Shown piece by piece: positions 13,884-21,285 of a stretch of 30,875 bases of DNA (position 1 is the stretch's first letter; every line of letters starts with the position of its first letter). Where the stretch lies: the IMG/VR virus record IMGVR_UViG_3300008108_000242, positions 1-30,875 of that record, one strand, 5' to 3'. The position numbers and the translations under genes were made by a program. The notes below the pieces were generated by a model. That model ran no database searches. It had not been told where the DNA came from and saw only the letters and a program-made list of their open reading frames with translations. The stretch is from a virus.

Positions 13884-14354
13884 TCAAGAAACGGCTGTTT
13901 CTTGAGAGTGAATCTTACTCCATTTTTCCATCAACTCAATTGATAGATCTGGATATCGATTCCAATCAACCCGAGGGGCTCCTAAGAGCTCTCTAGATTG
14001 AAAGCTTTCAATGGTGGTTTCAATAATTGCTCTGCTGTACATCCGCCATCCTGGCTTCTTTACACCATCTACAATCACTGACTTAAGTCTATAGGGTGCA
14101 CGAGGTATGTACCCCTTACGTTCCCACAACCTAAGCGTAACCAGCGGTCTGTTTAGCGCCAGGGACAGAGCCCCGGCACTGAACAATTCTATACTCTTTC
14201 CGTTAGGAAGAGTCTTCAGTTGGGGCTCTGAATCCCAGGCAGTAGACAGCTGTTTTACAGGTTTAGCGTTAGGGTTTGGTTCCCGACGCTTACGTTTTGA
14301 TCCCGGATAGTAATCGTCCAGGTCACTAAACAGTTTGTCTACTTCGTCGCTCAT
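13884..14354 (-). CDS. MerR-like winged-helix DNA-binding protein
   Basis: 156 residues. A MerR-type helix-turn-helix and wing is visible at about 57-115: FSAGALSLALNRPLVTLRLWERKGYIPRAPYRL, then GWRMYSRAIIETTIES. The order 'helix, turn, TLRLWERKGYIPRAP, then a Tyr-Ser-Arg recognition element' is that of MerR/excisionase-like proteins. The N-terminus is acidic (DEVDKLFSDLDDYYPG) and followed by a basic linker (SKRKRREPNPNAKP). The C-terminal part is short and helical, with no effector-binding domain. Likely a phage transcription regulator or a replication-origin binding factor. The start overlaps the preceding stop (ATGA), and the tandem repeats just downstream could be its target. Confidence 0.65.
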   Translation of the reverse strand: MSDEVDKLFSDLDDYYPGSKRKRREPNPNAKPVKQLSTAWDSEPQLKTLPNGKSIELFSAGALSLALNRPLVTLRLWERKGYIPRAPYRLKSVIVDGVKKPGWRMYSRAIIETTIESFQSRELLGAPRVDWNRYPDLSIELMEKWSKIHSQETAVS

Positions 14355-14788
14355 GATTTACTTGTAATAAACGCCCACGTAATTTTCTTTGGAAACATAG
14401 CGTCCACATCTTCCTCTGTGAGTTTTCCCTCATAGAGTGCAGCCATAACCTCATCCTCAGCAACTGTTGGGATAGGCTTGATACAGCGATCTGCTAATCC
14501 TTTTTGAGTAAGAATTAGAATTGCTGCATCCATATCAAGACTTTGTGAAACTCTGCGTTCCCGCTTAAGAGATACAACGCCATCTACTTCTTCTGGAAGA
14601 GGAAGCCAAACGTGTCCCTTATCGTCTGTCTCACCTTGTTTGTCTACAAGATCTGAAAGCTCCGTTTTAAGTACGCTCTGCTCTTTAGTCAGATCATCAA
14701 TCCGACGCTTTAGATTTACGTATTGTTTTACCGTTCCTAGTAAACCTTTGGGGGATACGTCACGTGATGGTTTTTCTACTGTTGCCAT
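14351..14788 (-). CDS. Coiled-coil protein of unknown function
   Basis: 145 residues, ATG 14788 with AAGGAGG upstream. A coiled coil of charged heptads covers about 22-50 (VKQYVNLKRRIDDLTKEQSVLKTELSDLVD). A small beta-type section follows (GHVWLPLPEEVDGVVSLKRERRV), then a helical C-terminus with LTEEDVDAMFPKKITWAFI. No catalytic or metal motif is visible. Similar proteins occur in actinophage replication blocks but I do not recall a function. It overlaps the MerR-like gene by four bases, which implies coupled translation. Confidence 0.6.
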   Translation of the reverse strand: MATVEKPSRDVSPKGLLGTVKQYVNLKRRIDDLTKEQSVLKTELSDLVDKQGETDDKGHVWLPLPEEVDGVVSLKRERRVSQSLDMDAAILILTQKGLADRCIKPIPTVAEDEVMAALYEGKLTEEDVDAMFPKKITWAFITSKS

Positions 14789-14805
14789 GTGCCCTCCTTG
14801 TTTGG

Positions 14806-15297
14806 CTATTTAATTTGGATAGATTTTGCTTTCTTATCCTCTGGCAATTCCTGTTCCAATGTAATACGAAGCATACCATCTTTAAGCTCAGCGCTTTTAA
14901 TTTTGACATACTCTTGTAATACAAAGTCCTGTTCAAAATCTCTGGCTGCGATTCCGCGGTAAACCGCAGCTTCTGGCTCAGAGGTTTTTTCTCCAGACAC
15001 CGTAAGAATATTCTCTTTTACGGTAAGTTGCAAATCTTCTTTTGTGAAGCCTGCCACAGCTAACTCTAGAGTGTAGGTTTCCCCCTGTTTATAAAGGTTA
15101 TAGGGAGGATAGGTAGTGGTTTTTACCTCTTTACTGATCTCCTTTAAAGTTTCAAACAGGGGATCAAAGCCAATTGCCCAACGATTAATGTTGGGGAAAA
15201 GGGTTGAGAGGGTTGGTGGCATAGATGCCGGTAGTTTTGATCTTGGCGTTTCCCAATCTTTTGGGCGCCAGTCTTTTCCATTTGGGGTTGGGTACAT
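14806..15297 (-). CDS. Hsp20-type small heat shock protein
   Basis: 163 residues. The alpha-crystallin domain runs from about 64 to 152: YPPYNLYKQGETYTLELAVAG, ENILTVSGEK, and the conserved DGMLRITL near its end. The C-terminal SIQIK supplies the I-x-I motif (Ile160, Ile162) used for oligomer assembly. The N-terminal arm (1-60) is Pro-rich with the helix PLFETLKEISKEV. Small heat shock proteins hold unfolding proteins without using ATP; they are frequent in T4-like aquatic phages, where they may help scaffold or baseplate assembly or protect proteins during infection. AAGGAGAG precedes the ATG at 15297. A candidate promoter (15359-15364) and a hairpin in the leader suggest separate expression. 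Confidence 0.92.
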   Translation of the reverse strand: MYPTPNGKDWRPKDWETPRSKLPASMPPTLSTLFPNINRWAIGFDPLFETLKEISKEVKTTTYPPYNLYKQGETYTLELAVAGFTKEDLQLTVKENILTVSGEKTSEPEAAVYRGIAARDFEQDFVLQEYVKIKSAELKDGMLRITLEQELPEDKKAKSIQIK

Positions 15298-15325
15298 AGT
15301 TCTCTCCTTAGACGAGACTAGTTAA

Positions 15326-15346
15326 AGACCCCCGTTCGGCGGGTCT
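15326..15346 (-). other. GC-rich hairpin in the hsp20 leader
   Basis: AGACCC (15326-15331) pairs with GGGTCT (15341-15346), with two further inner C-G pairs around a GTTC loop and one bulge. It lies 28 bases upstream of the Hsp20 start and just after the candidate -10 box, so it would form the 5' end of the hsp20 transcript. It could also act as a terminator of the RHH gene (leftward TTTAAC follows), but the T tract is short. It does not cover the ribosome binding site. Confidence 0.45.
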
Positions 15347-15358
15347 AGGTGTGTAACA

Positions 15359-15364
15359 ATTATA
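15359..15364 (-). promoter_or_regulatory. Candidate -10 box (TATAAT) for hsp20
   Basis: The - strand carries a perfect TATAAT at 15359-15364 in the gap between the RHH regulator stop and hsp20. The -35 region, which lies over the end of the RHH gene, is poor (TACATA at 18-base spacing matches three of six). Transcription would start near 15352, directly ahead of the leader hairpin. This is the best sigma-70-like -10 in the intergenic gaps I examined. Confidence 0.45.
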
Positions 15365-15373
15365 GCGTAAAGA

Positions 15374-15517
15374 TTATTCCGCTATGTATTTTTTGAGGGC
15401 TTCGATAATAACCTGAGTTACGGTCGTTCCCTCAATAGCTGCTTTTTCTTTTACAGCAGCCCAAAGCTCATTAGAGACACGTATAGTACGCGTCGGAGTC
15501 TTAGGCGAATTAGGCAT
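15374..15517 (-). CDS. 47-residue ribbon-helix-helix (Arc/CopG-like) regulator
   Basis: ATG 15517 to TAA at 15374-15376. The product has the RHH pattern: a basic strand TPTRTIRVSNELW for DNA contact, then helix A (AAVKEKAAIEG), a TTVTQ turn, and helix B (VIIEALKKYIAE). RHH proteins dimerise and bind operators as phage or plasmid regulators, or as antitoxins. No toxin-like partner is next to it: upstream is the SNF2-like helicase (stop at 15527, nine-base gap), downstream the promoter candidate and hsp20. The likely function is repression of its own region or hsp20. The ribosome binding site is weak. Confidence 0.75.
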   Translation of the reverse strand: MPNSPKTPTRTIRVSNELWAAVKEKAAIEGTTVTQVIIEALKKYIAE

Positions 15518-15526
15518 AGTAATATG

Positions 15527-17089
15527 TTACAGGGAAACATTTTGTAAGAACCCCCTAAGTGAACCCACAGTCAACTTAATTCCGCCCTGTGAATCTATAC
15601 CCTCTCCATCTACAACAGCGCCAGCTACTGCTAATTTTTGATCTAGCATTGCATGCTGTCGTTCTTCTACCGACCCCTCCATTAGTAAATCCTGTATGAC
15701 TATAGATCCCCATTCGCTGGATGCTCTTCGGATTCGTCCATTACGTTGAAGTGCGAGTCCGGCATTCCACGGAAGATCGTAGTTAATAAGAAGATTAGCT
15801 TGAGGTAGATCCACACCATAACCCCCAGCATCAGAGCTGACAAGGATCCTAACTTCAGGATCTGTTTGAAACTTAACTTTTGCTTCTTCTTTTTGTTTAG
15901 CATTCATTTCTCCTGTATACGGTGCACTAGCCCAATCCATTATAAACTCATCGCGTATTAAATTTACCATGTGCACATAGCTGGTAAAAATAACAACTTT
16001 GTTGCCTTCGTACTCTGATAAAAAGTTATTAACGTATTCTTTTAAAGCAGATAATTTTGGCGACTTAGTCACTGAATCTAGACGACCGCTGTTCTTTAGC
16101 TCTTCAGCATACGCAGAGGATTTGGCAGACTTTCTAAGTAGATCTGGGTGGTCGCAAAGCATTCTAAGTGCAGTAAGTTTAGACATAATTTTACCACGCA
16201 TAGCGTCGGCACCATCAAAGTTTTCTCCCTGACCATAGTGTGCAAAAATATCAAATGATGCACCGTAGGAGTCTAAAGCCTCTTCTAAATCATTTAATAG
16301 TTCATAAACTATAGACTGATATAGCTTCTTACCGGCTGAATCAAAAGCTACAAGGATAGGTTCGGCATTAATAGTTTCTGGCAAGAAGGGGGCTACATCA
16401 GGATCGCTTTGACGTTTACGTACGCAAGCTTCCATAAGAGTTTTGTTAAGTACGGGAAGATTTCTGTATCTCTCTACGCCACCAAACCTATTTCTAACAA
16501 TAAATGTTTGGTCAAATAAATCAAAACGACCTAGAACACTTTTGTCTACAAACTGCATTATGCTATACAGCTCTTCAGGCTTTCCATTTTCTACTGGGGT
16601 ACCTGTAAGGGCAAACTTATAATCGCTACTTAATTTCTTTATGTATTTAGATCGTTTTGATCTAAAGCTTTTAATTGCGGTTGCTTCGTCACAGACAATG
16701 AATCCTGTAGGGAGTTGTCGTACATACTCCCAGTCGTTAACAACTTGCTCGTAGTTAAGAATGACGTAATCCACCAACGAATGACCCCAGTCGATGGCTT
16801 CCGCATACTGCTCTGCTCTTTGCTTTGGCGTTCCATCAATGACCAAAGGGTTTGAAGATCCATCGGTAAACTTCCTTATCTGTTCTGCCCATTGATATTT
16901 AAGGCTGGAAAGACAGATTATAATTCCTGGCTCACGTACGGAACCGCTATCCATTAGCTGTTCTAGCGCAGCAATTGTAAGGACTGTCTTTCCCAGCCCT
17001 AAGTCATAAGCAACCAGCATCTTTCCCCGCCGAGTCATAGCTTCAACGGCTTCTGGTTGAAACGGGAGTAACGTGCCTGTAAATGTCAT
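15527..17089 (-). CDS. SNF2/SWI2-type DNA helicase or translocase
   Basis: 520 residues with a full two-domain helicase core. Motif I is DLGLGKT (29-35) in AYDLGLGKTVLTIAAL, motif II CDEATA (133-138), motif III LTGTP (161-165), the second domain begins at KVVIFTSYVHMV (364-375), and motif VI is QRNGRIRR (448-455). YGVDLPQANLLINYDLPWN is the motif V region of SNF2 proteins. It uses ATP to translocate on double-stranded DNA and would remodel protein-DNA complexes or branched DNA during replication or recombination. It is a common phage gene beside the primase. The start overlaps the primase stop (ATGA). Confidence 0.92.
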   Translation of the reverse strand: MTFTGTLLPFQPEAVEAMTRRGKMLVAYDLGLGKTVLTIAALEQLMDSGSVREPGIIICLSSLKYQWAEQIRKFTDGSSNPLVIDGTPKQRAEQYAEAIDWGHSLVDYVILNYEQVVNDWEYVRQLPTGFIVCDEATAIKSFRSKRSKYIKKLSSDYKFALTGTPVENGKPEELYSIMQFVDKSVLGRFDLFDQTFIVRNRFGGVERYRNLPVLNKTLMEACVRKRQSDPDVAPFLPETINAEPILVAFDSAGKKLYQSIVYELLNDLEEALDSYGASFDIFAHYGQGENFDGADAMRGKIMSKLTALRMLCDHPDLLRKSAKSSAYAEELKNSGRLDSVTKSPKLSALKEYVNNFLSEYEGNKVVIFTSYVHMVNLIRDEFIMDWASAPYTGEMNAKQKEEAKVKFQTDPEVRILVSSDAGGYGVDLPQANLLINYDLPWNAGLALQRNGRIRRASSEWGSIVIQDLLMEGSVEERQHAMLDQKLAVAGAVVDGEGIDSQGGIKLTVGSLRGFLQNVSL

Positions 17090-18063
17090 GCGTATATGGC
17101 CTCTACCCCGAATACGAAATGTTTGGCATTATTAATGCCATTTTGAACTTCTTCTAAAGCCATATCCCCTATATCTTTCTTGCCGCTATCACCGTAAGCA
17201 AAAAAGGAACACTCCATTCCTAATGACCGTATTCTAGTAAACATATCGAGGGATGCTTTCTCACCAGCCGGATCTACTTTGGGATTATCAAATGCAAGGA
17301 TTAACTTGTCCGCCTGTCGCATAAGATCGATCTGTTCTGAGCTTACAGAAGCTCCAAAAGTTGAAACACCAGATCCAATTCTCAATGAAGAGAGATATAC
17401 GGCGTCTAAAGGAGACTCAACTACAATCATAGTTCCGCCCATCCAAACGTCAAGACCAAATAAAGTCTTTGATTTTTGTACGCCGGCAGGACGGTTTCTA
17501 AATAGCCTGGAGTTCTGACCCTTTTCTTGCCAACCCATAAGCTTGTTAGTTTTAGGGTCACGTATGGGGGTAATCCAGGACTCCTGTTTATCATTCCACA
17601 AAACACCAAAGTTATAGCAGGCAGTGGCTGTTAGTTTGCGGGCAGCCAAAGCCCATTCAGGAGCGCTATTAAATACCGCTAAACGAGCTTCGCTCATCTC
17701 TACAGGTCTAGGAAGAGATACGTATGACTCACGCATCTGCTCTACATGCTTAATAAGTAAATCTAGATCTACTTGGATAGATGCTCTTAGCCAGTCTTTA
17801 GCAGCATCAAAATCTAAGCGTCCCCACTCAGTTTTAAGATCAAGTATTTCCGCCACCAAAGTTAGTAATGTTCCTTTGTATCCACAGGAAAAGCAGTGGT
17901 GGACACCGGTCTCAACATTAATAGACCAGGATGGATTGAAGTCTTCTCTGCCGGTACGTTCCAAGTGCATAGGGCACCAGCCAGTAAGTTCATCACGATG
18001 CTGAGCTTTGTGGTCTAACCCTAAACGAAGTAGGGCTTGTTCTACATCCCCTTCTCTATACAT
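17086..18063 (-). CDS. DnaG-type primase
   Basis: 325 residues from ATG 18063; a TTG at 18084 is less likely. The N-terminal CHC2 zinc finger uses Cys30, His33, Cys57 and Cys60 (GWCPMH ... HHCFSCGYKGT). The Toprim part has IVVESPLDAVYL (Glu216), LILAFDNPKVD (Asp259) and a later KKDIGD (Asp297), the acidic cluster that binds metal. It is shorter than bacterial DnaG and lacks a clear helicase-binding C-terminal domain, as in other phage primases. It makes RNA primers for the polymerase together with the DnaB-like helicase encoded at 18671-19912. It overlaps the zinc protein before it and the helicase after it by a few bases. Confidence 0.9.
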   Translation of the reverse strand: MYREGDVEQALLRLGLDHKAQHRDELTGWCPMHLERTGREDFNPSWSINVETGVHHCFSCGYKGTLLTLVAEILDLKTEWGRLDFDAAKDWLRASIQVDLDLLIKHVEQMRESYVSLPRPVEMSEARLAVFNSAPEWALAARKLTATACYNFGVLWNDKQESWITPIRDPKTNKLMGWQEKGQNSRLFRNRPAGVQKSKTLFGLDVWMGGTMIVVESPLDAVYLSSLRIGSGVSTFGASVSSEQIDLMRQADKLILAFDNPKVDPAGEKASLDMFTRIRSLGMECSFFAYGDSGKKDIGDMALEEVQNGINNAKHFVFGVEAIYA

Positions 18064-18292
18064 TACGGCCTTCCCACTCTTCAACGCTCCACTCTTTATG
18101 GCAATGCATGCAGTAATAATGATCTACTGGAGACAAGTAATCGTCTGTAAGTAGAACTCCTGCTACTAACCCGTGATTACCACGCTTACACTTAACCGTG
18201 TAGATATAGTTTCTAATTCTCCACAGACCTGTGTTGAACTCTACAAAGCTTATTGCTCGCTTAAACAGATATTTAAATCTCCACACGATCAA
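18056..18292 (-). CDS. Small zinc-binding-type protein
   Basis: 78 residues if read from TTG 18292; a GTG at 18286 is equally possible and no good ribosome binding site decides. The N-terminal third is basic/aromatic (WRFKYLFKRAISFVEF). Then a four-ligand pattern appears: CKRGNH (35-40) and CMHCHKEW (61-68), fitting a zinc ribbon. It overlaps the stop of the previous small gene by 20 bases and the primase start by 8. Function unknown; a nucleic-acid-binding accessory to the primase is a reasonable guess. Confidence 0.5.
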   Translation of the reverse strand: MIVWRFKYLFKRAISFVEFNTGLWRIRNYIYTVKCKRGNHGLVAGVLLTDDYLSPVDHYYCMHCHKEWSVEEWEGRNV

Positions 18293-18458
18293 TTGGCGTA
18301 GGCGCTGTAGCTAATGCTCCGCACTCCGCACACTCCATTTCTAAGAAGTAGAACGATATCTCATAGTCATCGAACATGACTTTTAGGTTCCATAAAGTTG
18401 ATCCGCAAATACATACGTGTATAGGGTTGTCTTTATCTCTTAAATCAAGTGGTGACAC
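18273..18458 (-). CDS. Small zinc-ribbon-like protein
   Basis: 61 residues from GTG 18458, chosen because GAAGGAGGG lies directly upstream at normal spacing; a longer reading to 18515 would overlap the WhiB gene by 71 bases. Two cysteine pairs are visible: CIC (HVCICGSTLW) and CAEC (EMECAECGALAT), about 26 residues apart, with aromatic/acidic strands between (FDDYEISFYFLEME). This is a typical zinc-ribbon plan. No known family recognised. It belongs to a run of three short cysteine-rich genes between helicase and primase. Confidence 0.55.
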   Translation of the reverse strand: MSPLDLRDKDNPIHVCICGSTLWNLKVMFDDYEISFYFLEMECAECGALATAPTPIDRVEI

Positions 18459-18702
18459 GTACCCTCCTTCGACGTAGGTATTTGCGATCCTTAGATGTTG
18501 TGCCACCCCACACACCTTCTAACTCTGGGTGGCGTACTGCGTATGCAAGGCAATCAAGGGTGAGCGGACAGTCTTTGCAGATGCTCTTAGCTTTATCTAA
18601 GTCTGCGTACATCCCCTCGTCATCTGGAAAAAATAGTTCAGGGTCTGCGTCTTTACAGCTTTGTTTGCCGTTAAATGGATGTGTTTCCAAATAGAGATCC
18701 AT
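18445..18702 (-). CDS. WhiB-family iron-sulfur regulator (canonical)
   Basis: 85 residues from ATG 18702 (GAAGAG upstream); the frame is open further up but lies inside the helicase gene. All WhiB hallmarks are present: Cys16 (KQSCKDADPELFFP), Cys42, Cys45 and Cys51 in SICKDCPLTLDC, the turn GVWGG (63-67), and a basic end (RKYLRRRRVRV). The four cysteines bind a 4Fe-4S cluster; phage WhiB proteins can bind host sigma factor and alter transcription or host division genes. It overlaps the helicase gene by 32 bases. It differs from the second WhiB (8529-8894), which carries an insertion, so the pair is probably not a recent duplication. Confidence 0.93.
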   Translation of the reverse strand: MDLYLETHPFNGKQSCKDADPELFFPDDEGMYADLDKAKSICKDCPLTLDCLAYAVRHPELEGVWGGTTSKDRKYLRRRRVRVTT

Positions 18703-19912
18703 ACTCTTCAAACTTCCCTTCTTCCCAATCCCATAACAGGTCAGTGGATGCTGGCCCGCAGTTGCGACTTGCAACAATTTTTAACTCTCTAGATGTATCG
18801 TCATTCTCATCTTGCTTTTGTAGACCAAGGATTACATCTGAGTCCTGGTAGAACGAAGATGAATATCCAATGGCGTCCGCCGAAACTTGGCGCTTCTTCA
18901 TCTTCCAAAGAAGAACCTGGGTAGAGATAACCATTGGAAGTTCTTTGGACATTGCTAATTTCTTTAAGTTACGGGTGACATTTGTAATAGATTGAGGTGT
19001 GTTAATCTCCCCCGTGATTTCATCTAACATAAGGTAAACACCGTCTACAAATACTATATTGGGACGAAGCTTATCAATCTTGGCAGCAAGACCCGTAACC
19101 GTCATTGAAGGTACTGCGTCAGTTAGATAGAAGTTGTGCATACTTTCCATCTTTGAAAGTGCTGCTCTATATCGAGCTTCTTCTTGTTGATTTAAGGATC
19201 CACGAATCAAGCGAGAATGTGCAATCTTGGCACGCATTGCGTCGTGACGATGTTGTTGCTCAATGTTAGTCATCTCAAATGATTGGAACATGGGTACGAA
19301 ACCATCTTCGTGGACGTTAACTGCAATTTGCATTGCAAGGACAGACTTACCTGTCTTTGGTGGAGCAATAATTGTTACTAACTGGCCTGGCTGTAATCCG
19401 GCAGTAGCCTTGTCGATTGTAGGAAACCCGGTAGCCATACCAAGCAAACCGTTTGGTCTAGTCTTGATAGATAGATACTCATCAAAACGCTGTGATGCAT
19501 TGTCCGTAAGATCGATATCACCAGAATCTTTTATGCCTTCGTCTGCAATCTTGGCAACGCCAACACTCATAGCAGCGATAGCTGCATCATGATCTCCGCC
19601 TTGAATTGCTTCTGCTGCAGCCTGTACTACATCAATAGTTTTTTGACGTTTACGATATTCAATTAATTGATCTAATAAATAATCCAGTGAATCATCTACA
19701 GCAAGTAAGTTATATGTAGGAAAGTTATCTTTTACAGTCACAGCTGTAGGAACTTCTTGATATTTAGTCCAATGATTTACTACGAAATTCCATACTGATC
19801 TATTGTCTTCTACAAAGAACCAGTCACCTTTTACACCAGCCTCAAGAAGTGGAGATATATCCCGTGTTCTAATTGCTCTAGACAGAAGACGAAGTTCATT
19901 ATCAGCTGCCAT
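18671..19912 (-). CDS. DnaB-like replicative helicase
   Basis: 413 residues. The RecA-like ATPase core has Walker A APPKTGKS (183-190), the glutamate in SFEM (Glu213), Walker B IVFVDGVYLM (Asp290) and later SADAIGYSSSFYQDSDVIL, where DnaB proteins have their DxDxV-type strand. The N-terminal domain (1-125) is helical and shorter than in bacterial DnaB. The protein would form a hexamer that unwinds the phage replication fork and recruits the primase. It is flanked by loader, SWIM and primase genes and its ATG overlaps the previous stop (TAATG). WhiB begins inside its 3' end. Confidence 0.92.
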   Translation of the reverse strand: MAADNELRLLSRAIRTRDISPLLEAGVKGDWFFVEDNRSVWNFVVNHWTKYQEVPTAVTVKDNFPTYNLLAVDDSLDYLLDQLIEYRKRQKTIDVVQAAAEAIQGGDHDAAIAAMSVGVAKIADEGIKDSGDIDLTDNASQRFDEYLSIKTRPNGLLGMATGFPTIDKATAGLQPGQLVTIIAPPKTGKSVLAMQIAVNVHEDGFVPMFQSFEMTNIEQQHRHDAMRAKIAHSRLIRGSLNQQEEARYRAALSKMESMHNFYLTDAVPSMTVTGLAAKIDKLRPNIVFVDGVYLMLDEITGEINTPQSITNVTRNLKKLAMSKELPMVISTQVLLWKMKKRQVSADAIGYSSSFYQDSDVILGLQKQDENDDTSRELKIVASRNCGPASTDLLWDWEEGKFEEYGSLFGNTSI

Positions 19913-20319
19913 TAGATCTTCCCCCCCAGGTCTATAAACTTGCTGCCATATCGTAGAGCACGAGATGGTATATCCACAACTCCGACAAGTTCAGGGCGGT
20001 AAGGCAGCTCAGCCACAAGATCGGCTACTACGTTATATCTAAGATAATAGTTAAAAGGGTTAGTACCCAAATTGTCTAAATCTTCCTGGACTTGCTGCAT
20101 TTCTTTGGTAGACATGTCAAAGCCTACAAGCTCCATGGAATAACCATATTTGTCAGCAAAGCGCCAGAATAAAGACAGCGCCTGTCTATTGTAAGAAACT
20201 TCTTCCCCTACTACAGGGACACCTAGGACCCGTTTGAAAGTGGGCTTTCGATCAATAATGCAATCTAAAGTTACCACTACTCTCAAAGGAATCCCGTTAG
20301 AGATATCGCCCCCCTTCAA
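19912..20319 (-). CDS. Protein of unknown function in the helicase operon
   Basis: 135 residues from TTG 20319, with GAGGTAGT just upstream as the ribosome binding site. The visible pattern is a beta strand (LRVVVTLDCIIDRKP), a helix-rich centre (SLFWRFADKYGYSMELVGFDM), a Gln/Glu-rich helix and a final beta/loop part (LVGVVDIPSRALRYGSKFIDL). The alternation recalls an alpha/beta nucleotidase-like fold with TLDCIID as a possible first motif, but key residues cannot be confirmed. It sits between the SWIM protein and the DnaB-like helicase with one-base spacing. I do not assign a function. Confidence 0.5.
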   Translation of the reverse strand: MKGGDISNGIPLRVVVTLDCIIDRKPTFKRVLGVPVVGEEVSYNRQALSLFWRFADKYGYSMELVGFDMSTKEMQQVQEDLDNLGTNPFNYYLRYNVVADLVAELPYRPELVGVVDIPSRALRYGSKFIDLGGKI

Positions 20320-20320
20320 G

Positions 20321-20617
20321 TTAGACTACCTCAATTTTTCCGTAATCAATTAGAAGTTGTCTAAATACTTTTGGATCTTGACTTGCGGCAATAGCGTCTA
20401 GCTTAGACGCACGAGTAGAAAGATCGCAAGGATAAATTCCACCATTCCTGTTCATCTTAACTCTAACAAACCGCATATGTTTGCATTGAGCTCTTCTCTC
20501 AGAACCAGGACAATTACAGCGTAAAGTCTTACCGTCAGAGTTTAGTTCTACTTCGTGCACGCCCGTCTCTGACAGAAAGATCTGTAACACTTGCCAGTCA
20601 TTCATTTTCAAGCCCAT
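20321..20617 (-). CDS. SWIM-type zinc-finger protein
   Basis: 98 residues. The motif LRCNCPGSERRAQCKHMRFV has the SWIM spacing CxCx8CxH with Cys34, Cys36, Cys45 and His47. A preceding VELNSDGKTLRC strand and a following RVKMNRNGG complete the small finger, and the C-terminus is helical (DPKVFRQLLIDYG). SWIM fingers bind DNA or proteins and in eukaryotes and archaea occur in partners of RecA/Rad51-type proteins and in helicases. Here the finger stands alone between the helicase loader and an unknown gene. Two ATGs are possible (20617, overlapping the loader stop, or 20605). The role, perhaps as a replisome or RecA accessory, is inferred. Confidence 0.7.
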   Translation of the reverse strand: MGLKMNDWQVLQIFLSETGVHEVELNSDGKTLRCNCPGSERRAQCKHMRFVRVKMNRNGGIYPCDLSTRASKLDAIAASQDPKVFRQLLIDYGKIEVV

Positions 20618-21285
20618 CGTCTTCTATCTCCCTTCTCTGATACTACGTCAATAGGAACAAAAGCTTCGTGGCCAAAACTTCCCATCGACTCACCATACAT
20701 GTCATCCCACTTATCCAAAGAATAGTTGGTTGTGACTATCGTTGGCAAACCGGCGTTAAACCGTGCCCTAAGTAAAGCATCAAAAGTATTTTCTGCCCAC
20801 CCTGAAGCGGTCCTATATTCTTTTCCTAAGTCATCTAGTATGAGCAGACAAACATCGTTTTCTTTGCCCGCCTCTCCATATAAGCCTTTGATAAGCAATT
20901 CAATAGAGTCGTCATCTTCAGACCAACTCATTTTTTGTAATCTTAATAGCTTTGGGTAATCAAGAAACATAACTGGTCTTCTTACAAAGCTAGTTGAGTT
21001 TCCCCAGACAGAAGACTCTGCTGTCAGTATGAGCTCCTGTGCTACAGCAGATGCCATCGTTGTTTTACCGTGGCCCGGGCTGCCCTGGAGTAGCAACCCA
21101 AGACCACAAGTCTTTTCCCCAAACGAACGAACTACAAGTTGTTTCTTTACTAAACCAAGCCACATTGGAATTTGATTTGGTAAATGATCTAAATCCTCTA
21201 AACGCATGCCAATAGTTTTTGCAGGAAAGTTAGCATTATTAATTTGTGCTCTCTTACTTCCTGGTAAGCCCTCTAGTGAATACAT
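20608..21285 (-). CDS. DnaC/IstB-like helicase loader ATPase
   Basis: 225 residues. AAA+ motifs: Walker A GSPGHGKT (68-75), Walker B LLILDD (147-152) in LLILDDLGKEY, and sensor I TTN (185-187) in PTIVTTNYSLDKWDD. The N-terminal 40 residues are a helical, basic region as in DnaC-type loaders, and the C-terminus ends with a basic GDRRRW that could be the arginine-containing tail. The protein would load the DnaB-like helicase on single-stranded DNA at the phage origin. It is encoded directly after the winged-helix initiator-like gene (TAATG overlap), an initiator-loader-helicase order common in phages. Confidence 0.87.
   Translation of the reverse strand: MYSLEGLPGSKRAQINNANFPAKTIGMRLEDLDHLPNQIPMWLGLVKKQLVVRSFGEKTCGLGLLLQGSPGHGKTTMASAVAQELILTAESSVWGNSTSFVRRPVMFLDYPKLLRLQKMSWSEDDDSIELLIKGLYGEAGKENDVCLLILDDLGKEYRTASGWAENTFDALLRARFNAGLPTIVTTNYSLDKWDDMYGESMGSFGHEAFVPIDVVSEKGDRRRWA

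Noticed and set aside
15374-15517. Antitoxin of a toxin-antitoxin pair
   Set aside because: No toxin-sized partner gene is adjacent; neighbours are a helicase and Hsp20.
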